This document shows, piece by piece, positions 1 to 8,141 of a stretch of DNA of 53,165 nt. The stretch is from an uncultured Myxococcales bacterium. GTDB taxonomy: Bacteria; Myxococcota_A; UBA9042. The translations under genes were made by a program, and so were the position numbers. Location: contig CAIXGW010000004.1 of the NCBI GenBank assembly GCA_903919145.1, forward strand, positions 1 through 53,165. Reading direction: 5' to 3'. The notes under the pieces were generated by a model. It had not been told where the DNA came from. It ran no database searches and was given only the letters and a program-made list of their open reading frames with translations. Within the stretch, counting starts at the first letter, position 1, and every line of letters begins with the position of its first letter.

Positions 1-117
1 GACGGCGAGGGCCCAGAGCACAGCCCCAAAGGCCCACAGCCCCCGCCGCAGCCAGCGCGCCGGTTGCCAGGTCCGCAGGCTACAAGGGAGAATTTCAACG
101 CTTTGACCACCGTGCAT
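1..117 (-). CDS. Membrane protein, N-terminal 39 residues only (cut by window edge)
   Basis: An open frame starts at an ATG at 117 and runs off the left edge after 39 codons. An AGGAG ribosome binding site lies at 125-129 on the plus-strand numbering, seven bases upstream of the ATG. The N-terminus has a short polar stretch, then a basic run (RWLRR) followed by a hydrophobic segment (GLWAFGAVLWALAV), which looks like a first membrane segment or signal anchor with the positive-inside pattern. A TATGAT-like -10 element sits at 173-168 on the minus strand, giving a leader of about 45 bases; no convincing -35 is visible. The family cannot be recognised from 39 residues. Confidence 0.6.
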   Translation of the reverse strand, partial: MHGGQSVEILPCSLRTWQPARWLRRGLWAFGAVLWALAV

Positions 118-602
118 CTGGATTCTCCTGGTGGGGGGTGCACCGGGCGCAAGCCTACCATGAAGCTATCATAGCGGCACAGCGCAGGACGTGGACTGGC
201 CTTGCGCACCGCCAACCCGGTCCGCTGCCGGTTCCTGAGCCTACTGCGGATTTGGGGCGCTATAGGACTGGACAGCAACCACGCACGCGCCCCGCACCAG
301 CACAGGCACGACCGCTTCGGCGCCCTTGGCAAACCACCAAGCAGACAGCCCACCGATCAGAAACCAAGTCATGGGTCGGTGCTGTAGGTTGCGCGTGGCA
401 GGTAAATTGCCGCACCATGGTGAAACAGAGACAGGCCCCCAAGGCGGGCTGGTACCCCAAAGCCCAATTTCGCTCCGGGTTCCGCAGCGGAGGTGGTTTG
501 GGGTACAGAAGAAGACCCAGTAGCAGTAGCCAAGACCTGTGGACAAGAACCGGGTGCAACCCGAATCGACTGAAGGGTCTTGGGTACTAGTGGAGGTGGC
601 AG
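118..602. other. Noncoding stretch between divergent genes, with structured segments
   Basis: About 485 bases lie between the minus-strand membrane protein and bpt. The frames that are open here overlap one another on both strands, have no convincing ribosome binding site and read as low-information proteins, so I do not call a gene. The left part holds a possible promoter for the minus gene (TATGAT at 173-168, inside the palindrome GCTATCATAGC). The right part contains two sizeable inverted repeats, entered separately. Confidence 0.5.
452..583 (+). ncRNA. Candidate structured RNA or leader upstream of bpt
   Basis: Two hairpins can be read directly. The first pairs GTACCCCAAA (452-461) with TTTGGGGTAC (497-506), ten perfect base pairs, and its loop holds a further CTCCG/CGGAG pairing (473-477 with 488-492). 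The second pairs CCAAGACC (530-537) with GGTCTTGG (576-583), and inside it CGGGT/ACCCG (551-555 with 559-563) forms a short stem with a GCA loop. The second structure ends nine bases before the bpt ribosome binding site at 592-596, so it could be a 5' leader, or the whole region could be an independent small RNA. No known RNA family was recognised, and no promoter was found that fixes the transcribed strand. Confidence 0.3.
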
Positions 603-1325
603 GTGTTTGCGCGCACAGACAGTCTGCCGCAGTTGCTGGTCGATGCGTCGGCCCATCCCTGCCCCTATTTGGCCAACCGCACGGCGATCCTGCCGATGCG
701 CCTGCCGCTGCGCCGCTTGACGCCAGCGGAGCTGGACCAGTGTCTGGCCCGCGGCGACCGCCGGCAAGGGGTGCTGCTGTACCGCCCAGAGTGCCCCACT
801 TGCAGCGATTGCACGCCGATTCGCCTCGACATGCAGACCTTTGCTCCTTCCAAGGCCATGAAGCGGGCTTGGCGCGTGGGCGAGCGACAGCTGACCGTGA
901 CCCTGGACCGCCCTCACCTCAGCGCCGAACGCGTGGAATTGTACAACAAACACAGGCACCTTCGTCACCTCGATCAGGGAGAGGGCGATGTCAGCTTGGG
1001 CGAGTACGGCAGCTTCCTAGTCGACAGCTGCTGCGACTCTTGGGAGCTGACCTACCGCCAAGACGGGCGCCTTGTGGGCACTGCCATCTTCGACCGGGCC
1101 GCCAATGCGCTGTCCGCGGTGTACTGCTGTTATGACCCCACGGTGCCCGGCCTGTCGATTGGCGTGTTCTCGGTCCTGCAACAGGTCGAGCTGTGTCGCC
1201 AGTGGCAATTGCGCTGGCTGTACCTGGGCTACTGGGTACCCGGCAGCAGGGCGATGCAGTACAAGGCCAGCTACCTGCCGCACGAACTGCTGATTAGCGG
1301 CCTGTGGCAGAGCCGGAATTCATAG
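603..1325 (+). CDS. bpt: Aspartate/glutamate leucyltransferase (bacterial arginyl/leucyl-transferase family)
   Basis: This 240-residue protein matches the Bpt/Ate1 family, which moves leucine from Leu-tRNA onto N-terminal Asp or Glu of proteins and so feeds them to ClpS/ClpAP degradation by the N-end rule. The N-terminal Cys cluster is present: Cys20 in HPCPYL and the C-x2-C-x2-C-x-P-x-R motif at Cys64, Cys67 and Cys70. The C-terminal family signature is also present near residues 207-230 (YLGYWVPGSRAMQYKASYL). Length fits the family. The start is GTG at 603, with GGAGG at 592-596. The stop codon directly abuts the ATG of the SRAP gene, so the two are probably co-transcribed and translationally coupled. 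Whether it uses leucine or arginine is inferred from the bacterial setting. Confidence 0.9.
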   Translation: MFARTDSLPQLLVDASAHPCPYLANRTAILPMRLPLRRLTPAELDQCLARGDRRQGVLLYRPECPTCSDCTPIRLDMQTFAPSKAMKRAWRVGERQLTVTLDRPHLSAERVELYNKHRHLRHLDQGEGDVSLGEYGSFLVDSCCDSWELTYRQDGRLVGTAIFDRAANALSAVYCCYDPTVPGLSIGVFSVLQQVELCRQWQLRWLYLGYWVPGSRAMQYKASYLPHELLISGLWQSRNS

Positions 1326-2012
1326 ATGTGCGGCCGCTTTACCCAGAAGGCCACACCCGTGGAGCTGGCAGAGGCCTTTGGCCTGGCCGAGCTGCCTGCC
1401 GATCTGGGGCCGCGCTACAACATCGCGCCGTCGCAGCCGGTGATGGTGATTGCCAACCGGCCAGGGCCGCGGCGGGCAGAACTGATGACCTGGGGCTTGG
1501 TGCCGCCCTGGGCCCGCAAACCGCTGGCGCCGGGTCAGCTTGCCAACGCCCGCAGCGAGTCCGCGGCCGAAAAGCCCAGCTTCCGCCAAGCCCTGCGCTG
1601 GCGCCGCGGTCTGCTGGTGATGGACGGCTTCTATGAGTGGCAGACCGTTGGCAAGCACAAGCAGCCCTACTGGTTTTCGCTGCCAAGCCAGCAGTCCTTT
1701 GCCGTCGCCGCGCTGTGGGAGCTGCCCAATCCTCAGGGCGGCAGCGGCACACCCACGGTCTGCCTGCTGACGACCGAGCCCTGCCCCGCGGTGGCGCCGC
1801 TGCACGACCGCATGCCGGTCATCCTGCCCCCTGGGGCGTGGTCGACCTGGCTGTCCGACGCGCCGGTCGCCCCAGCGGAGCTGCAGCAATTGCTGATTCC
1901 GTGGCAGGGCGAGCTGTTGTCGCGTCCCGTCAGCCCGCGCGTCAACCGCTCCAGCACCCAAGGCCCTGAATGTATTGAAGCCATCGCGCCAAGCGCCCCG
2001 CTACTGCTGTAG
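1326..2012 (+). CDS. SRAP domain protein (YedK/HMCES family, abasic-site DNA crosslinker)
   Basis: This 228-residue protein is a full-length SRAP domain. Proteins of this family form a covalent thiazolidine link between Cys2 and abasic sites in single-stranded DNA, protecting forks from strand breaks. The key residues are visible: Cys2 directly after the start Met (MCGRF), the NARSE motif at residues 74-78, Glu104 in DGFYEW, and His160 in the LHDRMPVIL motif. Because Cys2 must become the N-terminus, the start at 1326 is secure even though it has no clear ribosome binding site of its own. It begins on the base after the bpt stop, so reinitiation is likely. It converges with lipA 39 bases downstream. 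Confidence 0.92.
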   Translation: MCGRFTQKATPVELAEAFGLAELPADLGPRYNIAPSQPVMVIANRPGPRRAELMTWGLVPPWARKPLAPGQLANARSESAAEKPSFRQALRWRRGLLVMDGFYEWQTVGKHKQPYWFSLPSQQSFAVAALWELPNPQGGSGTPTVCLLTTEPCPAVAPLHDRMPVILPPGAWSTWLSDAPVAPAELQQLLIPWQGELLSRPVSPRVNRSSTQGPECIEAIAPSAPLLL

Positions 2013-2051
2013 GGCCAACAGCTTGCTCAGCTCGGCGAGCCGGCTGAAAGC

Positions 2052-2993
2052 TCAGCCCGCGGCGCCGCGGACCAGGGCGCGCAGGTAGTGCTCGCCGGCG
2101 CGGTAGGACGAGCGCACCAGTGGCCCCGAGGCACAGTAGGCAAACCCCAGCTCAGCCGCCCGCTGCTTCCACAAAGCAAATTCGGCTGGCTCGACAAAGC
2201 GCACCACCTCCTGGTGCCAAGGGCTTGGCCTCAGGTACTGGCCCAGCGTCACTGCATCCACGTGGTGAGCGCGCAGCGCCTGCAACGCCCGCTCTACTTG
2301 ATCGGCGGTCTCGCCCACCCCCAGCATGATAGAGGACTTGGTCACCACCTGCGGACGGTGACGCTTGGCCTCTGCCAGCACCTGCAGGCTTTGGGCATAG
2401 CTGGCGCGGCGATCGCGCAGGCTGCGGGTGCATTCCTCAACCGTTTCAATGTTGTGGGCAAACACGTCAGGGCCGGCATCAACGACCGTGTGGATGTCGC
2501 GCGCCACGCCTTGAAAATCCGGCGTCAGCACTTCGACCAGGGTGTGGGGGCTGCGCTGCTTGATCGCCCGCACCGTGGCGGCAAAGTGAGCGGCGCCGCC
2601 GTCGGCCAGCTCGTCGCGGTTGACGCTGGTCAGCACCACGTAGTCCAGGCCCATCAGCGCGACCTGTTCGGCAGCCTTGGCCGGCTCTTGGGGGTCCAGG
2701 GGCGGCGGCAGCGGGTTGGACTTGATGGCACAGAACCGGCAGGTACGCGTGCAGGTGTCGCCCATCAGCATCAGGGTCGCCGTGCCCTCATTCCAACACT
2801 CGCCAATGTTAGGGCATTGGGCTTCTTCGCACACCGTGTGCAGCTGGCGATCGCGCAGCTTGCCTTTGATGTCGGCGTAGCGAACGCCGCCCGGCAGCGG
2901 TGCCCTCAACCACTCCGGCAAGCGCGGCCGCGCGTGCCCCAGTTCGCGGTCGCGCTCGCGCAACAGCGCGGTCTTCTCAATAGAAATTCGCAT
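2052..2993 (-). CDS. lipA: Lipoyl synthase, radical SAM
   Basis: LipA inserts two sulfurs into octanoyl groups on lipoyl domains of 2-oxoacid dehydrogenases and the glycine cleavage system. The 313-residue protein has both iron-sulfur cluster motifs: the auxiliary cluster Cys55/Cys60/Cys66 (CEEAQCPNIGEC) and the radical SAM cluster Cys81/Cys85/Cys88 (CTRTCRFC), plus the C-terminal RSSY motif whose Ser binds the auxiliary cluster. Length is normal. An AGGCGG ribosome binding site precedes the ATG at 2993. The Kelch-like lipoprotein gene ends 42 bases upstream on the same strand, so the two may share a transcript, although no functional link is evident. lipB is not in the window. A short hairpin at about 2030-2048 between lipA and the SRAP gene has no T-run. 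Confidence 0.96.
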   Translation of the reverse strand: MRISIEKTALLRERDRELGHARPRLPEWLRAPLPGGVRYADIKGKLRDRQLHTVCEEAQCPNIGECWNEGTATLMLMGDTCTRTCRFCAIKSNPLPPPLDPQEPAKAAEQVALMGLDYVVLTSVNRDELADGGAAHFAATVRAIKQRSPHTLVEVLTPDFQGVARDIHTVVDAGPDVFAHNIETVEECTRSLRDRRASYAQSLQVLAEAKRHRPQVVTKSSIMLGVGETADQVERALQALRAHHVDAVTLGQYLRPSPWHQEVVRFVEPAEFALWKQRAAELGFAYCASGPLVRSSYRAGEHYLRALVRGAAG

Positions 2994-3035
2994 ACCCGCC
3001 TATGGCTGCAGCGCAAAACCAGCTTGCGCCGGGGT

Positions 3036-4883
3036 TCAGTTGCAAGTGGCCGCCTGATCCAGGGCTGCCGGCGTCAGGGTCAGCACTTCGCCGACGTCGT
3101 ACAACACTTCGGCATTGCTGCCGGTGCGGGTGCTCACCTGACCACCTGCCAAAAGAGCGCCCAGACCCAGCGGAATCGCCGCCACGCCAAACCGCGGCCC
3201 GCCAAGCGCCACTTCGCTCAGCACCTCCATGGGCACGGCTGCGTCGCCGGCGGGCAGCTGCGCTGGAGCGCGCAAGACCCAGGCCACAGCCAGCGCGCAG
3301 TCCTCTGCCGGACCGCCGCTTGGGCACACCTCGGCTTGCTGGGTCGCAGCCACCAGGCCGCCTCCCACCAGGATCCGCCCGCCGTCCAGCGCTACGCCGA
3401 TACCGCCGTAGCCGGCCCGGACCTTGGCGTCGCCAGCAAAAGAGACCTGGCGCAGCTGTGCAGTCTTATTGGTCTTGTTGATCACCACGATGTAGGTGGG
3501 CGCGTCTTTGGTGCTGACCTTGGAGTGAACGGGGATCCCGCCGGTGACCAGCAGGCTCAGCTCATCGGCGGTCCGCGACAGCGGCACCACCACCGCGCCA
3601 ACCGTTGACAGGTTGACGTCGTCCATCAGCACAGCCGGGCCGGTGAGCTTGAGCTTGTCTGAAGCAGTGGAGCCAGCACCGATAAGCTCGCCCATGGCGT
3701 CGGCCTTGGGTGCACCCTTGTCGAGCATGGCACCGCCCCACACCAGGACCGAACCGTCTTCAAAGCTTAGCAAGGCCGGCCGCATGCGCGCCGCGTTCAG
3801 CTTGATCGCCTCTGAAGTGCCGGTGCCACCTGCCGCGACGTCTTCCAAGTTGTTCAGGCGGGTGGCCTGGTCAAGGATCTGACCGCTGTCGTTGACGCCG
3901 CCCACAAACATGATCGCCTTGGCCAGGCGAATCGACGACGAGAACAGCTGCGCCCCCACGCCCACGTCGGCCTTGCTCTGGCGGTTGACCAGAGTTGGGC
4001 CGCCAAGCTCCAGCAACTCCGCCTTGGTGCTGGCGCTTTCAATGGTCTTGGGCATCATCAGCTTGACGCCAAACTTGGTCTCATCGCCGGCCCGCTGCAG
4101 CGCCAGCGCGCCACCCACGACCAACAGCGACGACTTGCCGTCCTTGATCACCTCGTGGACATGGGGCTGGGCGCGGGCGACGGACAGTTTGCCGCTTGGC
4201 CGGAAGTGGCCCAGGCGCGCGTCATACACATCGACTGCCGCCGACGCCTCGCCCGAGCCAAAACTGGCGTCCCAGGTGCCCAGACCGCCCACCACCGCCG
4301 CATCGCCGCTCGACAAGGCCGCAGAACCCGCCAGCGAGCGCGGCGCCCCGAGCTTGGCGCTGCCGGTGGGGCTGCCGGTGCAAGCCAGCTTGTCACTTGG
4401 GGCCAGGAAGATCCGCACGGGCTGAGACGATCCCTCCGTGACCTGCACTCCGTCATTTCTGCCAACGTAGATCACTTTCTTGTCTTTGCTGCAGCCAAAC
4501 ACCTCTACGTTGAGCGCGGCCGTCGCCGGAATGCCCTTGACCTCCCAGCTGCCCTGCGCCAGCTTGGTGCGCGCTACCTTGCTCTTGCCGGTCTTTTTCT
4601 CGGTGCCCGCAGGCCCCGTCACTTCGGCGGTCCAGTGGGCCACCAACGTTTCGACTTCGGCCGGCAACTGGCGCTGACCATTGGTGGTCGGCTGGCAACC
4701 ACTGCTCGAAAGCGCGGCAAACCACAGCGACATCCCGGGCTGTTCGGCCGGCGCCTCCAGGTCTGCGCAGCCCGCAGCCAATCCCAATGCGGCGGCCATG
4801 GCCCGCGGCCACAGCGCTTCTCGGCCCGGTGTTGCCTGGAGGCCGCGAACTGATTTGCCCATGTTGGCGCCGACTTGCTTCAT
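3036..4883 (-). CDS. Kelch-like beta-propeller lipoprotein
   Basis: The open frame extends upstream to 5162, but that part overlaps rseP and its leader and reads as non-protein. I place the start at ATG 4883 (615 residues); ATG 4862 is an equally plausible alternative, and neither has a strong ribosome binding site. The N-terminus has basic residues, a short hydrophobic stretch and a lipobox (LGLAAGC), so it should be a lipoprotein. The mature part has repeated hydrophobic-GG blade edges (VVGGL, LLVVGGAL, VWGGAM, VTGGI, ILVGGGLV, LLAGGQV) typical of Kelch or galactose-oxidase-like propellers, which bind proteins or glycans. It is divergent from rseP and upstream of lipA. The specific role is unknown. 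Confidence 0.75.
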   Translation of the reverse strand: MKQVGANMGKSVRGLQATPGREALWPRAMAAALGLAAGCADLEAPAEQPGMSLWFAALSSSGCQPTTNGQRQLPAEVETLVAHWTAEVTGPAGTEKKTGKSKVARTKLAQGSWEVKGIPATAALNVEVFGCSKDKKVIYVGRNDGVQVTEGSSQPVRIFLAPSDKLACTGSPTGSAKLGAPRSLAGSAALSSGDAAVVGGLGTWDASFGSGEASAAVDVYDARLGHFRPSGKLSVARAQPHVHEVIKDGKSSLLVVGGALALQRAGDETKFGVKLMMPKTIESASTKAELLELGGPTLVNRQSKADVGVGAQLFSSSIRLAKAIMFVGGVNDSGQILDQATRLNNLEDVAAGGTGTSEAIKLNAARMRPALLSFEDGSVLVWGGAMLDKGAPKADAMGELIGAGSTASDKLKLTGPAVLMDDVNLSTVGAVVVPLSRTADELSLLVTGGIPVHSKVSTKDAPTYIVVINKTNKTAQLRQVSFAGDAKVRAGYGGIGVALDGGRILVGGGLVAATQQAEVCPSGGPAEDCALAVAWVLRAPAQLPAGDAAVPMEVLSEVALGGPRFGVAAIPLGLGALLAGGQVSTRTGSNAEVLYDVGEVLTLTPAALDQAATCN

Positions 4884-5087
4884 TGCGTTGACCGCTGCGG
4901 GTATCCTGCCCCGCGGCCACAGGGTACGATGCAACTGGCGCCACTGCAACGGACCTTGCGCGCCGCCCCCCGCGCCCTTGCTTGGTAGAGAGGGGTGCGG
5001 GAAGATGGCACGTATGCACCGTGTTGCCGTACTGCTCGGCTGCGTCAAGGCCATTCCTCTGAACCCGAGCAAGGAGAAGCACCGCGG

Positions 5088-6980
5088 ATGGATTACCTGA
5101 TCAAGGTTGGCGCCTTTGTGCTGGTCTTTGGCCTGCTGATCGTGTTTCACGAGTTTGGCCACTATGCGGTGGCGCGGCTGATGGGCGTCAAAGTCCTGAA
5201 CTTTGCCGTTGGGTTTGGCCCCGTACTGGTGGCTTGGCGGCGCGGCGAGACCGAATACAGCTGGCGGCTGCTGCCATTGGGCGGCTACGTCAAGATGCTC
5301 GGCGACGATCCCTCAGCACCAATGGACAGCGAGTCCGCCAGCGATCCCGCCGCATTTCACAACAAGGCCGTGTGGAGGCGCGCCCTGATTGTGGCCGCCG
5401 GACCGATTTTCAACTTCATCTTGCCGCTGCTGGTGCTGTTTGGCAGCGCCCTGGCCTATGAGAGCGAGCTGGTGACGCCGCGGGTTGGCACGGTGGTACC
5501 GGGGGGCCCAGCCGCCGAGGCTGGCTTGCGCGCCGGCGACCTGATCACCCACGTGGCCGGCAAGCCCGTGCTCACGTTTGATGATCTGGTGCGCGAGGTC
5601 AGTGGACGCGCCAGTCAGCCCACCGAATTCAAGGTAGAGCGCGGCCAGGAACGGCTGACCTTGACCGCCCGACCCCGCGAAGTCATCGGCGCCGCCGCAG
5701 CTGAAATCGGCATCGTCGAGCGCTTTGGCCGCATCCTGCTCTATCCGGGCGAACAGGTGCCCACGGTCGAGGTCCAGCCCGGCTCGCTGGCTTGGCAGGC
5801 CGGCCTGCGCAACGGCGATCGGCTGCGCGCGGTCAACGGCCAGCAGGTCTCTACTTGGCGCCAGGCTGAGACCGCTCTGCAGGCGCTGACCGGGCGGGCG
5901 GCGGAGCTCACTTGGTCGTCGCTCCACCTCAGCGGCGCCGTGCCTCGCGCTAAGCTCCGCGAAACTTTTCAGCACCAACATGCCAGCGCCAGCAAAACCG
6001 CCTCGCTGCCTGCCCCGGCGGTCGGTCAGGTGGCCGCTGGCCTGGGCCTGTCTCCCGGTCATCGCTTGATCGGCCCGATTCCCCTGGACAGCGCCGAGGA
6101 CGCCCAGCTAGGGCTGCGCCCCGGCGACAGCTTGGTCGCCTTGGACGGCAAGCAGGTTCTGAGCATTGAGGATGCTGTGGACCGCCTCAAGGCCCCGTAC
6201 GAAGCGGTCCTGGCAACCCCTGGCTACCACACCTGGCCACCGCCCCAGCGGTTGGAACGCCTGCAGCAGTCGCTGCTTGGTCGGCAGCTGACCGTGCAGC
6301 GCCAGCTGCGCCCGGCCGATCGCCAGGCCGTGGCCGCGCTGTTGGCGGATGCACAGCTGCGCAGCGGCGGCCGCCAGCCCAAGACGGCCCTTGAGCGCTG
6401 GGTCAAAGCGCAGCCCGATGCCCAGAGTCAACTGGATCGCGGCTGGATCGAGCTAAGCGGCCCCCTGCAGCTGGCCGTCAAGCTCAACCGCGACGAGCAC
6501 CCTGAGCTTTCCTTGGGCCTGACTTCGCTGGTCGATCGCAAGCCCCCAGAAATGCAGCCCAACCCTCATCCCATTGCCCACGCCCTGCGCATGACCGGCG
6601 CCGAATTCTGGCGCGGTGCCACTATCATCGCGGTCTCTACGGCGGAGCTGATCAAGGGCAACGTGCCGGTCCGCGACCTTGGCGGGCCCCTGCGCATGGC
6701 CCAGCTGACCAGCGAAGCCGCCGACCACGGCTTTGAGGCGGTGCTGCGCCTCATTGCTTGGCTGTCGATCAACTTGGGCATCCTCAACCTGTTGCCGATC
6801 CCGCTGGTCGACGGTGGCCATCTGCTGTTCCTGGGCATTGAAGCCATCAAGCGCGAGCCGGTGTCGCTGCGCACCCGCCAGGTGGCCGCCTACGTCGGCT
6901 TGACGTTCTTGGGGCTGCTGTTCCTGATTGTGATGAAGAACGACGGTCAGCGGGTGCTGCAATCCTGGTTGGCGCCGTGA
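5088..6980 (+). CDS. rseP: Site-2 metalloprotease RseP family with extra PDZ domains
   Basis: RseP is an inner-membrane zinc protease that cleaves anti-sigma factors and leftover signal peptides within the membrane. The 630-residue protein has HEFGH at residues 21-25 in the first membrane helix and the C-terminal NLLPIPLVDGGH motif near residue 570, whose Asp is the third zinc ligand. It is much longer than the roughly 450-residue E. coli enzyme. Between the membrane segments are three PDZ-like stretches, each with a G-L-R-x-G-D core: near residues 130-205, 220-280 and 310-380. A helical, charged insertion follows the third. The start at 5088 is chosen because it begins MDYLIKVGAF directly before the first helix and has AAGGAG at 5071-5076; the longer frame from 4995 is unlikely. 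The tsaB start overlaps its stop by four bases. Confidence 0.93.
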   Translation: MDYLIKVGAFVLVFGLLIVFHEFGHYAVARLMGVKVLNFAVGFGPVLVAWRRGETEYSWRLLPLGGYVKMLGDDPSAPMDSESASDPAAFHNKAVWRRALIVAAGPIFNFILPLLVLFGSALAYESELVTPRVGTVVPGGPAAEAGLRAGDLITHVAGKPVLTFDDLVREVSGRASQPTEFKVERGQERLTLTARPREVIGAAAAEIGIVERFGRILLYPGEQVPTVEVQPGSLAWQAGLRNGDRLRAVNGQQVSTWRQAETALQALTGRAAELTWSSLHLSGAVPRAKLRETFQHQHASASKTASLPAPAVGQVAAGLGLSPGHRLIGPIPLDSAEDAQLGLRPGDSLVALDGKQVLSIEDAVDRLKAPYEAVLATPGYHTWPPPQRLERLQQSLLGRQLTVQRQLRPADRQAVAALLADAQLRSGGRQPKTALERWVKAQPDAQSQLDRGWIELSGPLQLAVKLNRDEHPELSLGLTSLVDRKPPEMQPNPHPIAHALRMTGAEFWRGATIIAVSTAELIKGNVPVRDLGGPLRMAQLTSEAADHGFEAVLRLIAWLSINLGILNLLPIPLVDGGHLLFLGIEAIKREPVSLRTRQVAAYVGLTFLGLLFLIVMKNDGQRVLQSWLAP

Positions 6981-7816
6981 CAGCGGGCGCCGAGAGGGTG
7001 GCTGCGTCGCTGGGCTCAGAGGCAGGGGCCGCCAGATCAATCGCACCGCCGGCCGGTGGCTGGTGGCTGGCCGTCTCGACTTCTGGCCCCGACTGGTCGC
7101 TGTGGCTGGGTCGCAGCTCGGCAGCCCAACCGCCCTTCGCCGATGCCGATCAGCGCTGCCTGCTGGGCGTGCGCGGCCAGCCTCGCGATCTGGTAGGGGT
7201 GATGGCCGAATTGCTGGCCAGCCGCGGCCTGGCGGTGACCGACCTGGCTGGGCTGGTGGTCGACAGCGGGCCCGGCTCTTTCACCAGCCTGCGCATGGGC
7301 TTGGCGGCGGTCCGCGCCCTCGCTTGGGCCCAGGCTCTGCCCGTGGCCACCGTTTGCAGCCTGGATGCAATGGCCGCCCAGGCGCTGCACGGTGGCGCCT
7401 CGCCGCGGCTCGCCTGCGTCCTGCCCGCGCGACGCGGTTGGTGGTACGTAGCGACCTACCAAGCAGATCTGCACAATTTGGCCCCCAACCTGGCCACGGT
7501 GCTGGCCAGCCGCGAGACGGCGCAGGTCGCGACTGCCCATCTGGCCCGCCACTTGACCCAGCGCCTGGGCGACCGCGACTGGACGGGCTTGGGGCCGCTG
7601 GACCCGGCCGATCGCCGCGAGTTGGGCGCGGGAGATTGGGTTGCCGACGCGGGACCGCGCGCCGCCTGGATGGCCTATGTGGCAAGTCAGCTGCCGAATT
7701 GGACCACGGCTCAGCTCGCGGTGCCTGAGTACTTGGCCGTCAGCGAGGCGGAAGCGGCGGCGGCGACTGCCATCCCAGAGACAGCCAGCGACGCCATCAG
7801 CCAATTCTCTTTATAG
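6977..7816 (+). CDS. tsaB: tRNA threonylcarbamoyladenosine biosynthesis protein TsaB
   Basis: TsaB is the ASKHA-fold partner that scaffolds TsaD and TsaE to make N6-threonylcarbamoyladenosine at position 37 of ANN-decoding tRNAs. The 279-residue protein shows the family signatures: an N-terminal nucleotide-fold strand (LAVSTSGPDWSLWLG) and the conserved SGPGSFTSLRMG motif around residue 100, followed by A-L-A. It carries an N-terminal extension of about 28 residues and a long C-terminal tail compared with E. coli TsaB (231 residues). The GTG start at 6977 overlaps the rseP stop as GTGA, which supports this start and translational coupling. The other TsaB partners are not in the window. Confidence 0.85.
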   Translation: MTAGAERVAASLGSEAGAARSIAPPAGGWWLAVSTSGPDWSLWLGRSSAAQPPFADADQRCLLGVRGQPRDLVGVMAELLASRGLAVTDLAGLVVDSGPGSFTSLRMGLAAVRALAWAQALPVATVCSLDAMAAQALHGGASPRLACVLPARRGWWYVATYQADLHNLAPNLATVLASRETAQVATAHLARHLTQRLGDRDWTGLGPLDPADRRELGAGDWVADAGPRAAWMAYVASQLPNWTTAQLAVPEYLAVSEAEAAAATAIPETASDAISQFSL

Positions 7817-7872
7817 TCTAAACATTTGGGCTCGCACGCGCCCCAAAACTCAGCCCCGAGCTTGGCGCGAAC

Positions 7873-7901
7873 TTGCCTGCAGGGGCGAGAATGGTCACAA
7901 T
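7873..7901 (+). promoter_or_regulatory. Candidate sigma-70 type promoter for the RiPP operon
   Basis: TTGCCT (7873-7878) and CACAAT (7896-7901) are separated by exactly 17 bases, each matching four of six consensus positions. The expected transcription start is near 7908, inside or next to the ACAAT-CATT-ATTGT palindrome, which could be an operator. Only position and consensus support it. Confidence 0.25.
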
Positions 7902-7972
7902 CATTATTGTCGCCAGCAAATTCGAGCCCACCTGGGTAGGCGGAGCGCGGTTGCCATGACGAAAAATTGCAG

Positions 7973-8065
7973 CAGACGGGCAACTTTCAGCTCGCTGGCA
8001 GCAACCAAAGACAGGAGCTTCAAGCTCCGGACCCTGTGGGCGCTGCCAACTTGAAAGCCCGTCTG
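7973..8065 (+). ncRNA. Long imperfect hairpin, candidate riboswitch or structured leader
   Basis: Three nested perfect helices stack across 93 bases. CAGACGGG (7973-7980) pairs with CCCGTCTG (8058-8065); after a three-base CAA bulge, CTTTCA (7984-7989) pairs with TGAAAG (8052-8057); then TGGCAGC (7996-8002) pairs with GCTGCCA (8042-8048). The interior holds ACAG/CTGT (8011-8014 with 8034-8037) and GAGCT/AGCTC (8015-8019 with 8023-8027). The conserved sequences I know for GEMM, TPP, cobalamin, SAM, glycine or SRP RNAs are absent. It lies between the candidate promoter and the pqqD-like gene. Confidence 0.4.
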
Positions 8066-8141
8066 GCCCCGGTGGGAGTCCCCGCCCGGGCCGAATAGGC
8101 GATCGCCGGGTCGATGGTCGGTGGCCACAGTCCAGGGCAAC

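Noticed and set aside
138..590. Frames of 100-200 codons on both strands before bpt
   Set aside because: They conflict with one another, lack start signals and lie over the structured elements.
2088..3608. A 506-codon plus-strand frame opposite lipA and the Kelch-like lipoprotein
   Set aside because: lipA is certain on the minus strand. The frame has no domain signature and is explained by high G+C with few stops.
7973..8065. SRP RNA or 6S RNA identity for the long helix
   Set aside because: The conserved SRP domain IV tetraloop sequence is absent, and the size and central-bubble layout do not match 6S RNA.
8098..8107. GGCGATCGCC palindrome as a special site
   Set aside because: GCGATCGC-like octamers occur at several other places in the window, including inside genes, so it is probably a base-composition or genome-wide motif.
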